Positions 15,625-23,860 of a stretch of 24,522 nt of DNA are shown here, piece by piece. Position numbers and translations under genes: made by a program. The stretch is from JBBDMC01 sp964441935 (lineage in GTDB: Bacteria > Pseudomonadota > Alphaproteobacteria > Rhizobiales > Kaistiaceae). Each line of letters begins with the position of its first letter. The stretch's first letter is position 1. Location of the stretch: NCBI GenBank assembly GCA_964441935.1, contig CAYTXI010000030.1, positions 1 to 24,522 of the forward strand, given 5' to 3'. The notes below the pieces were generated by a model that worked only from the letters and a program-made list of their open reading frames with translations, made no database searches and had not been told where the DNA came from.

Positions 15625-18600
15625 CCAGCCTCCCGGAAGCGCTCCGCCGTCTCCAGGTCCACCGAGACCAGTTGCGACACGCCGCGCTCCGCCATGGTCA
15701 CGCCGAAGAGCCGCTTCATCCGCGACATGGTGATCGGATTGTGAGTAACCACCAGGAAACGGGTGTCGGTTTGCCGCACCATCTCGTCAAGCAGGTTGCA
15801 GAAACGCTCCAGGTTGGCGTCGTCGAGCGGTGCGTCGACTTCGTCGAGCACGCAGATCGGCGCCGGGTTAGTAAGGAACACGGCGAAGATCAGCGACAGC
15901 GCCGTCAGCGCCTGCTCGCCCCCGGACAAAAGCGTCATGATCTGCGACTTCTTTCCCGGCGGTCGCGCCACGATCTCCAGACCGGCTTCCAGCGGGTCGT
16001 CCGACTCGGTGAGTTGCAATTCGGCGGTGCCGCCGCCGAAGAGATGCGTGAACAGCCGTTTGAAGTGGGCGTTCACGGTCTCGAATGCGCCGGTCAGCCG
16101 CTCGCGCCCTTCGCGGTTGAGGCTGGCGATCCCGAGGCGTAGCCGCTGGATCGCCGCGGTCAAGTCGTCGCGCTCACCGGTGAGTTCCTCTCGGCGTTCG
16201 CCGAGTTCGGCCGCCTCGGCCTCGGCTCTGAGGTTGACGGCGCCCAGCCGCTCGCGCTCCTGGCGGTAGCGTTCGAGCCGTGCTTCCACCTCGTCGAGAT
16301 TAGGCGGCGGCGCGTCTGGCTTCAGCTCCGCCACCGCCGCGGCGTCCTCCGGCGCGCAATCGAGCGTTTCGCCAATCCGCTCAGCGATTTCGGCCAGCCG
16401 TTCCTTGGCGGCCACCACGCGCTCCTCTGTCCGGCCGCGCTGCTCGCGGGCCTCCGCCAGTCGCTCGAGTGCTTCGCGCGCCCGCGCGTCGGCTTGCTTG
16501 AGCTTGTCCTCGCCAGCTCCAAGCGCGTCCGCAGCCTCGGCGTTGGCGGCCTCGGCGGCCGTGATTTCCGATAACAGAGCCTTGCGTTTTTCCGCGATCC
16601 GCGCCGGCTCGCCGGAGAGCCTTTCCTTCTCGGCCTGCGCCTCATGACGCCGTGCGGTCAGCGTCGCGATCTGGCCTTCCGTGTTGGCCGCTCGTTCGCG
16701 CCAGTTTTGGCGCTCCACGGCAATCGCCGCCAGCCGCCCCGAGCGGATGTCCGCCTCGCGCGCAATCGATTCGGCTCCCGCACGCGCCTCCGCCAACGCC
16801 GCCCGATCTTCCTCGACCCGAGCGCGCTGGCGAGCCAGCTCCTCGCCCACGGTCTCCGGATCCTCGGCTGTCTCGAGGCCGGCGAGCGCCTCCGCGACAG
16901 CCGCTTCGGTTTCCGCCAGGTTCGCCGTCAGCCGTGCGTCGGCCTCGTCGAGGCCGCTCCGCCGGGCGGCGAGCGCACCTTCCGCCCGCTCGGCCTCGGC
17001 GAGTGCCGCCCGGGCGCCGTCGAGCCGTTGGCGCGACTGGCGCACCGCGTTGCGCGCCTCGTCTTGCCTCGCCTCGGCCTCGCGCAACTGCGTATCGGCC
17101 GCCTCCGTGGCTTCGCGTTTCGCCGCCACGGCGGCCCGCACCGCCACCGACTCGGCTTCCAATTCGACGAGCCGGACGCGGCTTCTGAGCCGCTCGGCCG
17201 CCGCCGTCGGCGCATCGACCGCCGCCACGTACCCGTCCCACCGCCACAAGTCACCCTCGCGACTGACGAGCCGCTGGCCAGGCTTGAGCTGCGGCTGCAG
17301 CCGCCCGCCGTCAGTCCGCGAAACGAGTCCTGTCTGGGCGAGCCGGCGGGCGAGCACCGCAGGTCCCGCGACGTGCGCGCTGAGCGGCGCGACGCCTGTG
17401 GGCAAAGCTCCGTCGCCGCCGGACTCGATCGATCGCCAATGCGCCGGCGCCTGCTCGTCCGCCGGTGCTTCCAGGTCGTCGCCAAAGGCCGCACCGAGCG
17501 CCGCCTCGTAACCTGCATCCACGGTTACAGCGTCAACTACCGGATCGACCCCGTCGGCGGCGCTTGACGCGATGAGCCCGTTGAGCGTCGCCGCTTCCGT
17601 TTCGACGCGGCTGAGCGCTCGTTCGGCGTTTGTCAGGATGTCGCGGGCAGCGAGCGCGGCCTCCCTGGACACCGCTGCGGCTTGCTCGGCGGCAGCGGCG
17701 TGCTTTTCGCGATCGGTGAGGTCGGCTTCGGCTTGGGCCACTGCGTCGTGACAGCGCTTCGTCGCCGCCGCCGCGCCGCTGCCTTCGAGCGTCTCGCGTT
17801 CGCCGGCGACTGTCGCGATCTCGGTCCTCAGGCGCGCCGCGCGCGCCGTCGCCTCGCTGATCGTCCGTTGCCACTGGCCGCGTCGAGCGACGAGCTCGGC
17901 GTGCCGCTCGGTGAGTTCGGACAGGGCCGCCTCACTGTCGGCAAGGGCGCTGTCCGCCGTGCCCCGTCGGGCCGTCGCCGCCGCCTGGCGTTCGGTCATC
18001 GCCGCGTTCGCCGCTTCCAGGCCATTCTCTTCCTCGTCGAGGCGGGCGAGGATCGCGCGGTTGTCGACGATCATGTTCTCCTCGCGAGCAATGTCGTCGG
18101 CGAGCTGGCTAAGCCGCCGGTCGAGCTCGGCGAGTCGATTGCCGACCCGCGCTTCCTCCGTATCGAGGTTTTCGCTGGCGAGCCTGATGCGCTGGAGTGC
18201 GGCTGCCGCGCGCGCTGCCGCTTCGCGGAGCCCGGGCAGTGTCGCCGCCGCCTCAGCCTGCGCTGCCGCCGCTTTCGCTTGCTCGTCTTCCCGCTCCGCC
18301 GTAGCGTTCGCAGCTCCCTTGAGCGTCCCCTCTGCTTCGCTGAGCGCTCCCTTTGCGCCAAGCCAGCGCAGGTGCAGGACCGTCGCCTCGGCCCTGCGGA
18401 TGTGTCCGGATAGGTTGCGGTATCGCGTCGCCTGCCGTGCCTGGCGCTTGAGGGCCTCGAATTGCTGCTCGATTTCCACGATTACGTCGTCGAGGCGGGC
18501 GAGGTTCTGGTCGGCGGCGCGCAGGCGGAGCTCGGCCTCGTGACGGCGGTTATGGAGGCCGGCGATGCCGGCAGCTTCCTCGAGCAGCGCCCGGCGATCG

Positions 18601-19073
18601 GTTGGTCTGGCCGCTATCAGTTCGCCGATCCGCCCCTGGCCGACAATCGCCGGCGAATGAGCGCCGGTCGAGGCGTCGGCAAACAGGAGCTGCACGTCGC
18701 GCGCCCTGACGTCGCGCCCGTTGATTCTGTAGACCGATCCCGCCTCGCGTTCGATGCGCCGCGTGACGTCGATGGCATCCGCGTCGTTGAACGTGCTCGG
18801 CGCCTTACGCAGCGCATTGTCGACACTCAGCGTGACTTCCGCCGTGTTGCGCGCCGGGCGGTTGAGGCTTCCCTGGAAGATGACGTCGTCCATGCCCGAG
18901 CCGCGCATGTTCTTGTATGAGCTTTCGCCCATCACCCAGCGCAGCGCTTCCACCAAGTTGGACTTGCCGCAGCCGTTGGGGCCGACGATTCCAGTCAGGC
19001 CAGGCTCGATCGGAACCTCCGTCGGCTCGACGAAGGACTTGAAGCCGAGGACGCGTAGGCGCGTGAGTTTCAA
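15621..19073 (-). CDS. smc: Chromosome segregation protein SMC
   Basis: Condensin-type ATPase of 1150 residues that organises and helps segregate the chromosome, normally with ScpA and ScpB (not in the window). The N-terminal head has Walker A GPNGCGKS (31-38). The C-terminal head has the ABC signature LSGGEQALTALSLIF (from about 1049) and Walker B ICVLDEVD (to about 1080). Long alanine/glutamate/arginine-rich coiled coils (about 170-490 and 660-1000) flank a hinge around 500-650. The start is TTG 19073, giving MKLTRLRVLGFKSFVEPTEV, the family N-terminus; no ATG alternative exists nearby and only a G-rich stretch stands as ribosome site. It lies 34 nt after the dsbA-like gene and overlaps mutY. 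Confidence 0.97.
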   Translation of the reverse strand: MKLTRLRVLGFKSFVEPTEVPIEPGLTGIVGPNGCGKSNLVEALRWVMGESSYKNMRGSGMDDVIFQGSLNRPARNTAEVTLSVDNALRKAPSTFNDADAIDVTRRIEREAGSVYRINGRDVRARDVQLLFADASTGAHSPAIVGQGRIGELIAARPTDRRALLEEAAGIAGLHNRRHEAELRLRAADQNLARLDDVIVEIEQQFEALKRQARQATRYRNLSGHIRRAEATVLHLRWLGAKGALSEAEGTLKGAANATAEREDEQAKAAAAQAEAAATLPGLREAAARAAAALQRIRLASENLDTEEARVGNRLAELDRRLSQLADDIAREENMIVDNRAILARLDEEENGLEAANAAMTERQAAATARRGTADSALADSEAALSELTERHAELVARRGQWQRTISEATARAARLRTEIATVAGERETLEGSGAAAATKRCHDAVAQAEADLTDREKHAAAAEQAAAVSREAALAARDILTNAERALSRVETEAATLNGLIASSAADGVDPVVDAVTVDAGYEAALGAAFGDDLEAPADEQAPAHWRSIESGGDGALPTGVAPLSAHVAGPAVLARRLAQTGLVSRTDGGRLQPQLKPGQRLVSREGDLWRWDGYVAAVDAPTAAAERLRSRVRLVELEAESVAVRAAVAAKREATEAADTQLREAEARQDEARNAVRQSRQRLDGARAALAEAERAEGALAARRSGLDEADARLTANLAETEAAVAEALAGLETAEDPETVGEELARQRARVEEDRAALAEARAGAESIAREADIRSGRLAAIAVERQNWRERAANTEGQIATLTARRHEAQAEKERLSGEPARIAEKRKALLSEITAAEAANAEAADALGAGEDKLKQADARAREALERLAEAREQRGRTEERVVAAKERLAEIAERIGETLDCAPEDAAAVAELKPDAPPPNLDEVEARLERYRQERERLGAVNLRAEAEAAELGERREELTGERDDLTAAIQRLRLGIASLNREGRERLTGAFETVNAHFKRLFTHLFGGGTAELQLTESDDPLEAGLEIVARPPGKKSQIMTLLSGGEQALTALSLIFAVFLTNPAPICVLDEVDAPLDDANLERFCNLLDEMVRQTDTRFLVVTHNPITMSRMKRLFGVTMAERGVSQLVSVDLETAERFREAG

Positions 19074-19107
19074 AGGAGTGCCCCCGTAGTCGTCACCGAT
19101 TCGCCGC

Positions 19108-19788
19108 TCAGCCGCCGAGAAGCTGGTCGATCTCCACCATCTGCTGCTCGCCCGATCGCTTCTCGCCGTTGAAGAAGAACGTCGGCGTCGAGGTAACGTC
19201 GAACCTTTCGGAGGCGCGGTTGTGCACCCAGTTCACCCCGTCGAGGATTTCCTGATTCCTCAGGCAGGCGTTGAACGATTCCTCCGTGAACCCGGCCTGT
19301 TTGACTAGGTCGCGCAGCGCCGTAACCGGGTCTTGGACGAACGCCCAGCTTGACTGGTGCTCGAACAGGAGGTCGATCATCGCAAAGAAGCGCTCTTTCG
19401 GCGCGCACCGTGCCACCATGCTGGCCGAAGTCGCCAGCGGATCCAGCGGGAACTCACGGAATATGAAGTAGACCTTGCCGGTGTCGATGTACTTCCGCTT
19501 GAACTCCGGGAAGACGTCGGTGTGGAAGCGCTGGCAGTGTGGGCAGGTCATCGACGCGTACTCGATGACGATATCGGGCGCTTTGGGATCGCCGAGCGCT
19601 TGGTCGCCGAGGGGCCCCGGCACCATCAGTTCGTCACTTGGCGCGGCCGTGGATGGCAGCGTTTCGGCTTCGCCCGTCGCGTCCATGACGGCAGGGCTTG
19701 GCCGGCTGACGTAGACGTAGATGCCGGCCGCTGCCACGATCACGACCGTGGCGAGTGCGATCAGCCATTGCCGGGGGTTGAACGACAA
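19108..19788 (-). CDS. Membrane-anchored DsbA-family thiol oxidoreductase
   Basis: Thioredoxin-fold protein of 226 residues. One N-terminal hydrophobic segment (about residues 8-28) anchors or exports it, so it acts in the periplasm. The redox motif is CPHC at residues 82-85 (YASMTCPHCQRFH) and the cis-proline loop is STPTFFFNG. Two other cysteines (ARCAPKE and FNACLRNQ) are in the position of the second pair seen in related DsbA/BdbD proteins. The start is TTG 19788 with AAGGAAG 6 nt upstream, which is a strong site. It lies between the dciA-like gene and smc, an arrangement common in alphaproteobacteria, although no functional link with SMC is evident. Confidence 0.93.
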   Translation of the reverse strand: MSFNPRQWLIALATVVIVAAAGIYVYVSRPSPAVMDATGEAETLPSTAAPSDELMVPGPLGDQALGDPKAPDIVIEYASMTCPHCQRFHTDVFPEFKRKYIDTGKVYFIFREFPLDPLATSASMVARCAPKERFFAMIDLLFEHQSSWAFVQDPVTALRDLVKQAGFTEESFNACLRNQEILDGVNWVHNRASERFDVTSTPTFFFNGEKRSGEQQMVEIDQLLGG

Positions 19789-19820
19789 GTCGGCTTCCTT
19801 GATTCGGGTGTCGGATGACG

Positions 19821-19835
19821 GCGGCAGTGTGCCGC
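19821..19835 (-). other. Short perfect hairpin between dciA-like and dsbA-like genes
   Basis: GCGGCA (19821-19826) pairs with TGCCGC (19830-19835) around a 3-nt loop. It sits in the 102-nt gap, about 35 nt before the TTG start of the dsbA-like gene. It has no U-tract. It could dampen read-through or stabilise the downstream message, or be chance in GC-rich DNA. Confidence 0.3.
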
Positions 19836-19890
19836 AACTCGGGTCACGTGCACAAACAATTATGGCGCGAGTGGGTCGCCCGGCCAGGAC

Positions 19891-20379
19891 CTAGCGGCCG
19901 GACAGAACGCCGCGCCCGAGCCGGTCGAGGGCTGCCTTCAGGCGATCGTCCTCCGCGCCAGAGACCATTGCCCCGAGCCGCTGCTCTGCCTCTGCTCCAA
20001 GGTGCGGCTCGGCCCCGCCCCCCGCCTGCCGCGCCGCGACCGGCGCCTGGACGAGCCTGATCCTGGAAATCGCGCCGTAGCCCAGAAACGCGTTGACGCG
20101 TTCGGTGATCTGGCCGATCTCGTGCTGGATCAGCACTGCGCGGGGACCGTCGACCCTGAGGTGGAGCACGCCGCCCTCCGCTTTGTCCTCACCGCGCGGC
20201 CAGGCGATCCGCTCCGGGCGTGTGCATTCTGCGTACCGTTTTCCGACGATCTCCGGCCAAGCTGCGATCAGATCGGCTGTCTGGAATCCGCGCCGCCGGG
20301 TGACCGGATCAAGCACGCGTCCGACGAGTTCGGAAAGTCTCGTCGGTCCGCGGCGATGTTTGTCGGCTGAATCGGCCAT
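19891..20379 (-). CDS. DUF721 / DciA-like protein
   Basis: Protein of 162 residues of the DUF721 family, which includes DciA, the loader of the replicative helicase in bacteria lacking DnaC/DnaI. The N-terminal KH-like domain is visible (residues about 10-110): LSELVGRVLDPVTRRRGFQTADLIAAWPEIVGKRYAECTRPER (in part) followed by the beta strand GGVLHLRVDGPRAVLIQHEIGQITERVNAFLGY. This is the pattern of family members. The C-terminal 50 residues look disordered and charged. ATG 20379 is the first start; the ribosome site is weak. It heads the minus-strand cluster with dsbA-like, smc and mutY. The helicase-loader role is inferred from the family, and alphaproteobacterial DUF721 proteins are less studied. 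Confidence 0.85.
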   Translation of the reverse strand: MADSADKHRRGPTRLSELVGRVLDPVTRRRGFQTADLIAAWPEIVGKRYAECTRPERIAWPRGEDKAEGGVLHLRVDGPRAVLIQHEIGQITERVNAFLGYGAISRIRLVQAPVAARQAGGGAEPHLGAEAEQRLGAMVSGAEDDRLKAALDRLGRGVLSGR

Positions 20380-20514
20380 CGCTTTATTTGTCGCACGCCT
20401 ATTGCTGTCGCGAAACCTCCGCCGCTTCAGCGTCTTATCGCGGGCCTCCGATCGCGGCTCGCGGAAGGAGAATAAACGAGTAAAAACAAGGTATTATGCA
20501 TGACTTGCCAATCC

Positions 20515-20543
20515 TTGACACCCCCTGGGGCCGCCACTATGGT
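20515..20543 (+). promoter_or_regulatory. Sigma70-type promoter of the atp operon
   Basis: TTGACA (20515-20520), a 17-nt spacer, then TATGGT (20538-20543). An AT-rich stretch (aacgagtaaaaacaaggtat, 20475-20494) upstream may act as an UP-type element. Transcription would start near 20550, about 58 nt before the atpI ATG. The spacer contains a small palindrome CCCCTGGGG. This is the best promoter match in the window. Confidence 0.75.
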
Positions 20544-20544
20544 G

Positions 20545-20603
20545 CGCCCCGACTTTCATCGGGGCGAGGGGGGATCCTCCGATAAATCCGGTCCGCTCGG
20601 AGG
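20545..20603 (+). promoter_or_regulatory. Structured atpI leader: 8-bp palindrome and a hairpin that includes the ribosome-binding site
   Basis: CGCCCCGA (20545-20552) and TCGGGGCG (20559-20566) are perfect inverted repeats around 6 nt at the expected transcription start. Then CCTCCGA (20576-20582) pairs exactly with TCGGAGG (20597-20603), which contains the GGAGG ribosome-binding site of atpI 4 nt before ATG 20608. The second hairpin could limit atpI translation; the first could be an operator, because its left arm may lie partly before the start site. Confidence 0.5.
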
Positions 20604-20607
20604 TCGG

Positions 20608-20982
20608 ATGGACGACAGGAACGCCAAGCCGGGCCCGTCCGTCGACCGCGACGACCGCGACGACCGCGAGCTCGCCGAGCGACTGCACGCACTCGAGCGG
20701 GAGCTCGACAAGGGTCGAGCGGCGCGCGATACGGAGGCGTCGCGCGACGCGGCGCCGGCGCGTCCGGGGATGGCGCTGGGGCTTCGGCTGGCGGCCGACT
20801 TCGTCGCCGGTGTCGTTCTTGGCGCGGCGCTCGGCTGGGGTTTGGACCGCTTGCTGGGAACTTCGCCGTGGGGACTCGTTGTGTTTTTGCTTCTGGGGTT
20901 CGCAGCAGGAATCCTAAACGCGATGCGCTCGGCCGGCCTGCTCAAGCCGGGGCCGCCGGGACCGGATGACCGCCCCGGCTAG
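20608..20982 (+). CDS. atpI: ATP synthase protein I (AtpI / AtpZ-like)
   Basis: Small membrane protein of 124 residues thought to help assemble the c-ring. A charged N-terminal part (DRDDRDDRELAERLHALEREL) precedes two hydrophobic helices: LRLAADFVAGVVLGAALGWG and PWGLVVFLLLGFAAGILNAM. This is the AtpI architecture of alphaproteobacteria. ATG 20608 is chosen because GGAGG lies 4 nt upstream; the in-frame ATG at 20500 precedes the promoter and cannot be used. It is the first gene of the Fo operon, 18 nt before atpB. Confidence 0.93.
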   Translation: MDDRNAKPGPSVDRDDRDDRELAERLHALERELDKGRAARDTEASRDAAPARPGMALGLRLAADFVAGVVLGAALGWGLDRLLGTSPWGLVVFLLLGFAAGILNAMRSAGLLKPGPPGPDDRPG

Positions 20983-21000
20983 GGGCTGACGAGGGAAGCC

Positions 21001-21750
21001 TTGGCCTACGATCCCATCCATCAGTTTCAGATTCAGAAATTGATCCCCATCGAGGTGGGCGGCGTCGACTTTTCGTTCACCAACGCGTCCTTGTTCATGG
21101 TCTTGACCGTCGCCGGCGCCTCCGCCTTCCTGATCCTGTCGACCCGTGGACGTGGACTGGTGCCGAGCCGTTGGCAGTCGGCGGCTGAGCTAACCTACGA
21201 GTTCATCGCCCAGACGCTGCGGGAGAGCACCGGCAGCGACGGCATGCGCTTCTTCCCGTTCGTCTTTTCTCTATTCATGTTCATTCTGGTCGCTAACCTG
21301 TGGGGGATGTTCCCTTATTTCTTCACGGTCACGTCGCACATCGTCATCACCGGGGCGATGGCGGTGATGGTGATCCTGATGGTTGTCGGCTTCGGCTTGT
21401 GGCGGCACAAGTTTGGTTTCTTCCAGCTGTTCGTGCCGCGCGGCGTGCCGGTCGTGATCCTTCCGTTTATCGTCGTCATCGAGATCCTGTCGTTTCTGTC
21501 GCGGCCGCTCAGCCTTTCGATCCGCCTGTTCGCCAACATGCTCGCTGGTCACATCACGCTGAAGGTGTTTGCCGGCTTCGTGACCGCACTCGCCTCCCTG
21601 GGCGCCATTGGCGTCCTTGGTGCGATCCTCCCGCTGTTTGCCACCGTGGCACTGACGGCGCTTGAGTTCCTGGTCGCGGCGTTGCAGGCGTATGTTTTCG
21701 CCATCCTCACCAGTCTCTATCTCAACGACGCCCTTCATCCCAGCCACTGA
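21001..21750 (+). CDS. atpB: ATP synthase Fo subunit a
   Basis: Integral membrane proton-channel subunit of 249 residues. The N-terminus MAYDPIHQFQIQKLIPIEVGG matches alphaproteobacterial subunit a, which supports the TTG codon at 21001 as start; GAGGGAAG lies about 2-9 nt upstream. The essential arginine is R175 in LSLSIRLFANMLAGH. Several hydrophobic helices are visible, including NASLFMVLTVAGASAFLIL, MRFFPFVFSLFMFILVANL and the C-terminal FLVAALQAYVFAILTSLYL. It works with the c-ring and the two b subunits encoded just downstream. Confidence 0.97.
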   Translation: MAYDPIHQFQIQKLIPIEVGGVDFSFTNASLFMVLTVAGASAFLILSTRGRGLVPSRWQSAAELTYEFIAQTLRESTGSDGMRFFPFVFSLFMFILVANLWGMFPYFFTVTSHIVITGAMAVMVILMVVGFGLWRHKFGFFQLFVPRGVPVVILPFIVVIEILSFLSRPLSLSIRLFANMLAGHITLKVFAGFVTALASLGAIGVLGAILPLFATVALTALEFLVAALQAYVFAILTSLYLNDALHPSH

Positions 21751-21794
21751 GTCGGACGATCAGCGCCGGCCTTGCCAACAGGAGACCGATCGAC

Positions 21795-22031
21795 ATGGAA
21801 GCGGAAGCTCTGACAGCAGCAGCGAAATATCTGGGCGCCGGCATTGCCTGCATTGGCATGGGCTGCGCCGGCATCGGGCTCGGTCACATCTTCGGCAACT
21901 ATCTCGCCGGGGCCATCCGCAATCCGGCCGCCGCCGACGGCCAGTTCGGCCGCCTCATCTTCGGCTTTGCTATCACCGAAGCGCTGGGCATTTTCTCCCT
22001 TTTGATTGCGCTCATCCTGCTGTTCACCTGA
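21795..22031 (+). CDS. atpE: ATP synthase Fo subunit c
   Basis: Proteolipid of the rotor ring, 78 residues in two transmembrane helices joined by the polar loop AIRNPAAADGQ. The proton-carrying carboxylate is E62 in FAITEALGIFSLLIAL. The glycine-rich first helix (GAGIACIGMGCAGIGLG) is typical; it contains two cysteines. AGGAGA lies 9 nt before ATG 21795. The ligand pattern is that of a proton-coupled enzyme, as no sodium-binding set is obvious. Confidence 0.98.
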   Translation: MEAEALTAAAKYLGAGIACIGMGCAGIGLGHIFGNYLAGAIRNPAAADGQFGRLIFGFAITEALGIFSLLIALILLFT

Positions 22032-22055
22032 TCGGCCGGCGCTACGGAGACCGTC

Positions 22056-22625
22056 ATGGCAGTCGGCAGCGACGGCGCTCAGGACGTCATCGTCGGCGGC
22101 ACGGGCACGCTGGTCGAGACGCAGGCCGAACACGAGGTCTTTCCGCCCTTCGATTCGACCACCTACGCCTCGCAACTTCTATGGCTGGCGGTCACCTTCG
22201 GTGTTCTTTATTACCTGCTCGCGCGTGTCGCGCTGCCCCGCATCGCCGGCATTTTGGAGGACCGGCGCGACCGCGTCGCCAGCGACCTCGACATGGCTGA
22301 GCGGCTGCGGGTGGAGTCCGAGGAAGCGCTAGCCGACTATGAGAAGGCGCTGGCCCAGGCGCGCTCCAAGGCGTTCGGCATCGCCGAGGCGGCACGCGAA
22401 GCGGCCAAGTCCGCCGCCGACGCCCGGCGCGCCGAGATCGAAGCCGACCTTGATAGGAAGCTCGCCTCCGCTGACGCGCGCATCGCCGAAGTTAAGTCGA
22501 CCGCCCTGTCCGAGGTCGGTTCCATCGCCGCCGACGCTGCCGAAGAGATTGTCAAGGCGTTGATTGGCGTTGACGTCAGCCGTGGCGAGGCCGACAAGGC
22601 AGTGTCTGAGAGCATGACCGAATAG
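22056..22625 (+). CDS. atpF2: ATP synthase Fo subunit b' (second b-type subunit)
   Basis: Peripheral stalk subunit of 189 residues. A poorly conserved N-terminal extension of about 35 residues precedes one transmembrane helix (ASQLLWLAVTFGVLYYLLARV). A long alanine/glutamate/arginine-rich coiled coil then runs to the C-terminus. Together with the next gene it forms a b-b' heterodimer, the arrangement known from photosynthetic bacteria and most alphaproteobacteria. ATG 22056 has ACGGAGA upstream. The gene is 11 nt from the b gene. Confidence 0.95.
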   Translation: MAVGSDGAQDVIVGGTGTLVETQAEHEVFPPFDSTTYASQLLWLAVTFGVLYYLLARVALPRIAGILEDRRDRVASDLDMAERLRVESEEALADYEKALAQARSKAFGIAEAAREAAKSAADARRAEIEADLDRKLASADARIAEVKSTALSEVGSIAADAAEEIVKALIGVDVSRGEADKAVSESMTE

Positions 22626-22636
22626 GAGCCGGTCCG

Positions 22637-23119
22637 GTGTTCGATGCACCCTTCTGGGCGTTGGTTGGTCTCATCGCCTTCTTCGCGATCCTGATTTACC
22701 TCAAGGTGCCCGGTATGGTCGTCGCGCACCTCGACCACCGCGCCGAGACCATCCGCAACGAACTCGAGCAGGCGCGTAAGCTGCGCGAGGAGGCGCAGGC
22801 CCTCCTTGCCGAATACCAGCGCAAGGCGCGCGAGGCCGAAAGCGAGGCCGAAGAGATCGTCGACCAGGCCCAGCGCGAGGCCGAGGCCATCTCGGTCGAA
22901 GCCAGGCGGCGGATGCAGGAGTATGTGGCCAGTCGCACGCGCTTAGCCGAGCAGAAGATTGCCCAGGCCGAGGCCGACGCGATTCACGAGGTACGAGCGC
23001 TGTCGGCCGACGTCGCCGTTGCCGCCGCCGAGAAAATCCTCGCCGCCCGCGTCAAGGGTGTGGCGGGCGATGCGCTGATCTCCGAGACCATCGCCGCCGT
23101 CAAGTCGAAGATAAACTGA
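22637..23119 (+). CDS. atpF: ATP synthase Fo subunit b
   Basis: Peripheral stalk subunit of 160 residues. It has one N-terminal membrane helix (FWALVGLIAFFAILIYLKV) followed by a continuous charged coiled coil (about residues 30-125) and a short C-terminal domain that contacts F1. Its short N-terminus, without an extension, distinguishes it from b'. The start is GTG 22637, with AGGAG 8 nt upstream. It is the last gene of the operon; no F1 genes follow, so alpha, beta, gamma, delta and epsilon are encoded elsewhere, as usual in this group. Confidence 0.96.
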   Translation: MFDAPFWALVGLIAFFAILIYLKVPGMVVAHLDHRAETIRNELEQARKLREEAQALLAEYQRKAREAESEAEEIVDQAQREAEAISVEARRRMQEYVASRTRLAEQKIAQAEADAIHEVRALSADVAVAAAEKILAARVKGVAGDALISETIAAVKSKIN

Positions 23120-23168
23120 GCGGCGCCCGCGCCAATGCGCCGCCATCCTCCGCGAAAGCCGAGGATGG
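23120..23168. terminator. Paired hairpins between convergent atpF and rnhB
   Basis: CCATCCTC (23143-23150) pairs perfectly with GAGGATGG (23161-23168) over 8 bp with a 10-nt loop. Just before it CGGCGC (23121-23126) pairs with GCGCCG (23137-23142). The position between two convergent genes suggests a bidirectional transcript end. There is no T-run on either side, so factor-dependent ends or RNA stabilisation are also possible. Confidence 0.5.
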
Positions 23169-23179
23169 CTAACCATCGC

Positions 23180-23830
23180 CTAGTCCAATGACATCACCAG
23201 CTGCTGCTCACGCACCGGTGCGAAGCTTTGCCGGTGGTGCGGGCAGGGCCCGTGCAGCCTCAGCGCCTCGAAATGGGCCGCCGTCGAATAGCCTCGGTGG
23301 CGCTCGAATCCGTAGTCCGGAAACGCCAGTCCCACCCGTTCCATCAGCCGGTCTCGGGCGACCTTGGCGACGATTGAGGCGGCGGCGATCGACACTGACA
23401 GTCCGTCGCCGCCGACGATCGCCTCACCCGCGCACGGCAAGTCCGGTGGCAGCATGTTGCCGTCGACGAGGACGTGGTCCGGCCGCCGTGCGAGCCCCGC
23501 GACCGCGCGGCCCATTGCCCACAACGATGCGGCAAGGATGTTCATCCGGTCGATTCGTGCTCGGCTGGCGATCGCCACCGATACCGTCGCCGCCGCCATG
23601 ACGGCTTCAAACAACCGCTCGCGTTCGCTCGCCTGCACCCGTTTGCAGTCGTCGATTCCCTCGGGGTAATGCCGCTTGTCGAACATGACCGCCGCCACTA
23701 CCACCGGTCCGGCGAGCGGGCCGCGCCCCGATTCATCGACCCCGGCGATTAGCCTCGCGCCACGCCGCCGCGCCCGCTTCTCGAAGCGGTCGGTCGGCCG
23801 GGAAAGGGGCATCGAATCGCTTGCATTCAT
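23180..23830 (-). CDS. rnhB: Ribonuclease HII
   Basis: Removes ribonucleotides from RNA-DNA hybrids and single ribonucleotides from DNA; 216 residues from ATG 23830. The active site has D32 and E33 in IAGVDESGRGPLAGPV, D123 in HVLVDGN and probably D142 in VGGDGLS. The downstream SIAAASIVAKVARDRLM and HRGYSTAAHFEALRLHGPCPHHRQSF complete the family pattern. The common DEAGRG motif here reads DESGRG. ATG 23812 is an alternative start; neither has a strong ribosome site. The longer open frame to 23941 overlaps the neighbouring gene and is rejected. Confidence 0.95.
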   Translation of the reverse strand: MNASDSMPLSRPTDRFEKRARRRGARLIAGVDESGRGPLAGPVVVAAVMFDKRHYPEGIDDCKRVQASERERLFEAVMAAATVSVAIASRARIDRMNILAASLWAMGRAVAGLARRPDHVLVDGNMLPPDLPCAGEAIVGGDGLSVSIAAASIVAKVARDRLMERVGLAFPDYGFERHRGYSTAAHFEALRLHGPCPHHRQSFAPVREQQLVMSLD

Positions 23831-23860
23831 GCCGTGCGATGGTCGCGCGGCCGAGACCCG

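Noticed and set aside
16644..18543. Several plus-strand open frames of 150-310 codons
   Set aside because: Antisense to the smc coiled coils; serine/arginine/alanine-rich translations reflect the reverse complement of Glu/Ala codons.
20500..20607. Upstream extension of atpI to the ATG at 20500
   Set aside because: The TTGACA/TATGGT promoter lies downstream of that ATG, and ATG 20608 has GGAGG and matches AtpI.
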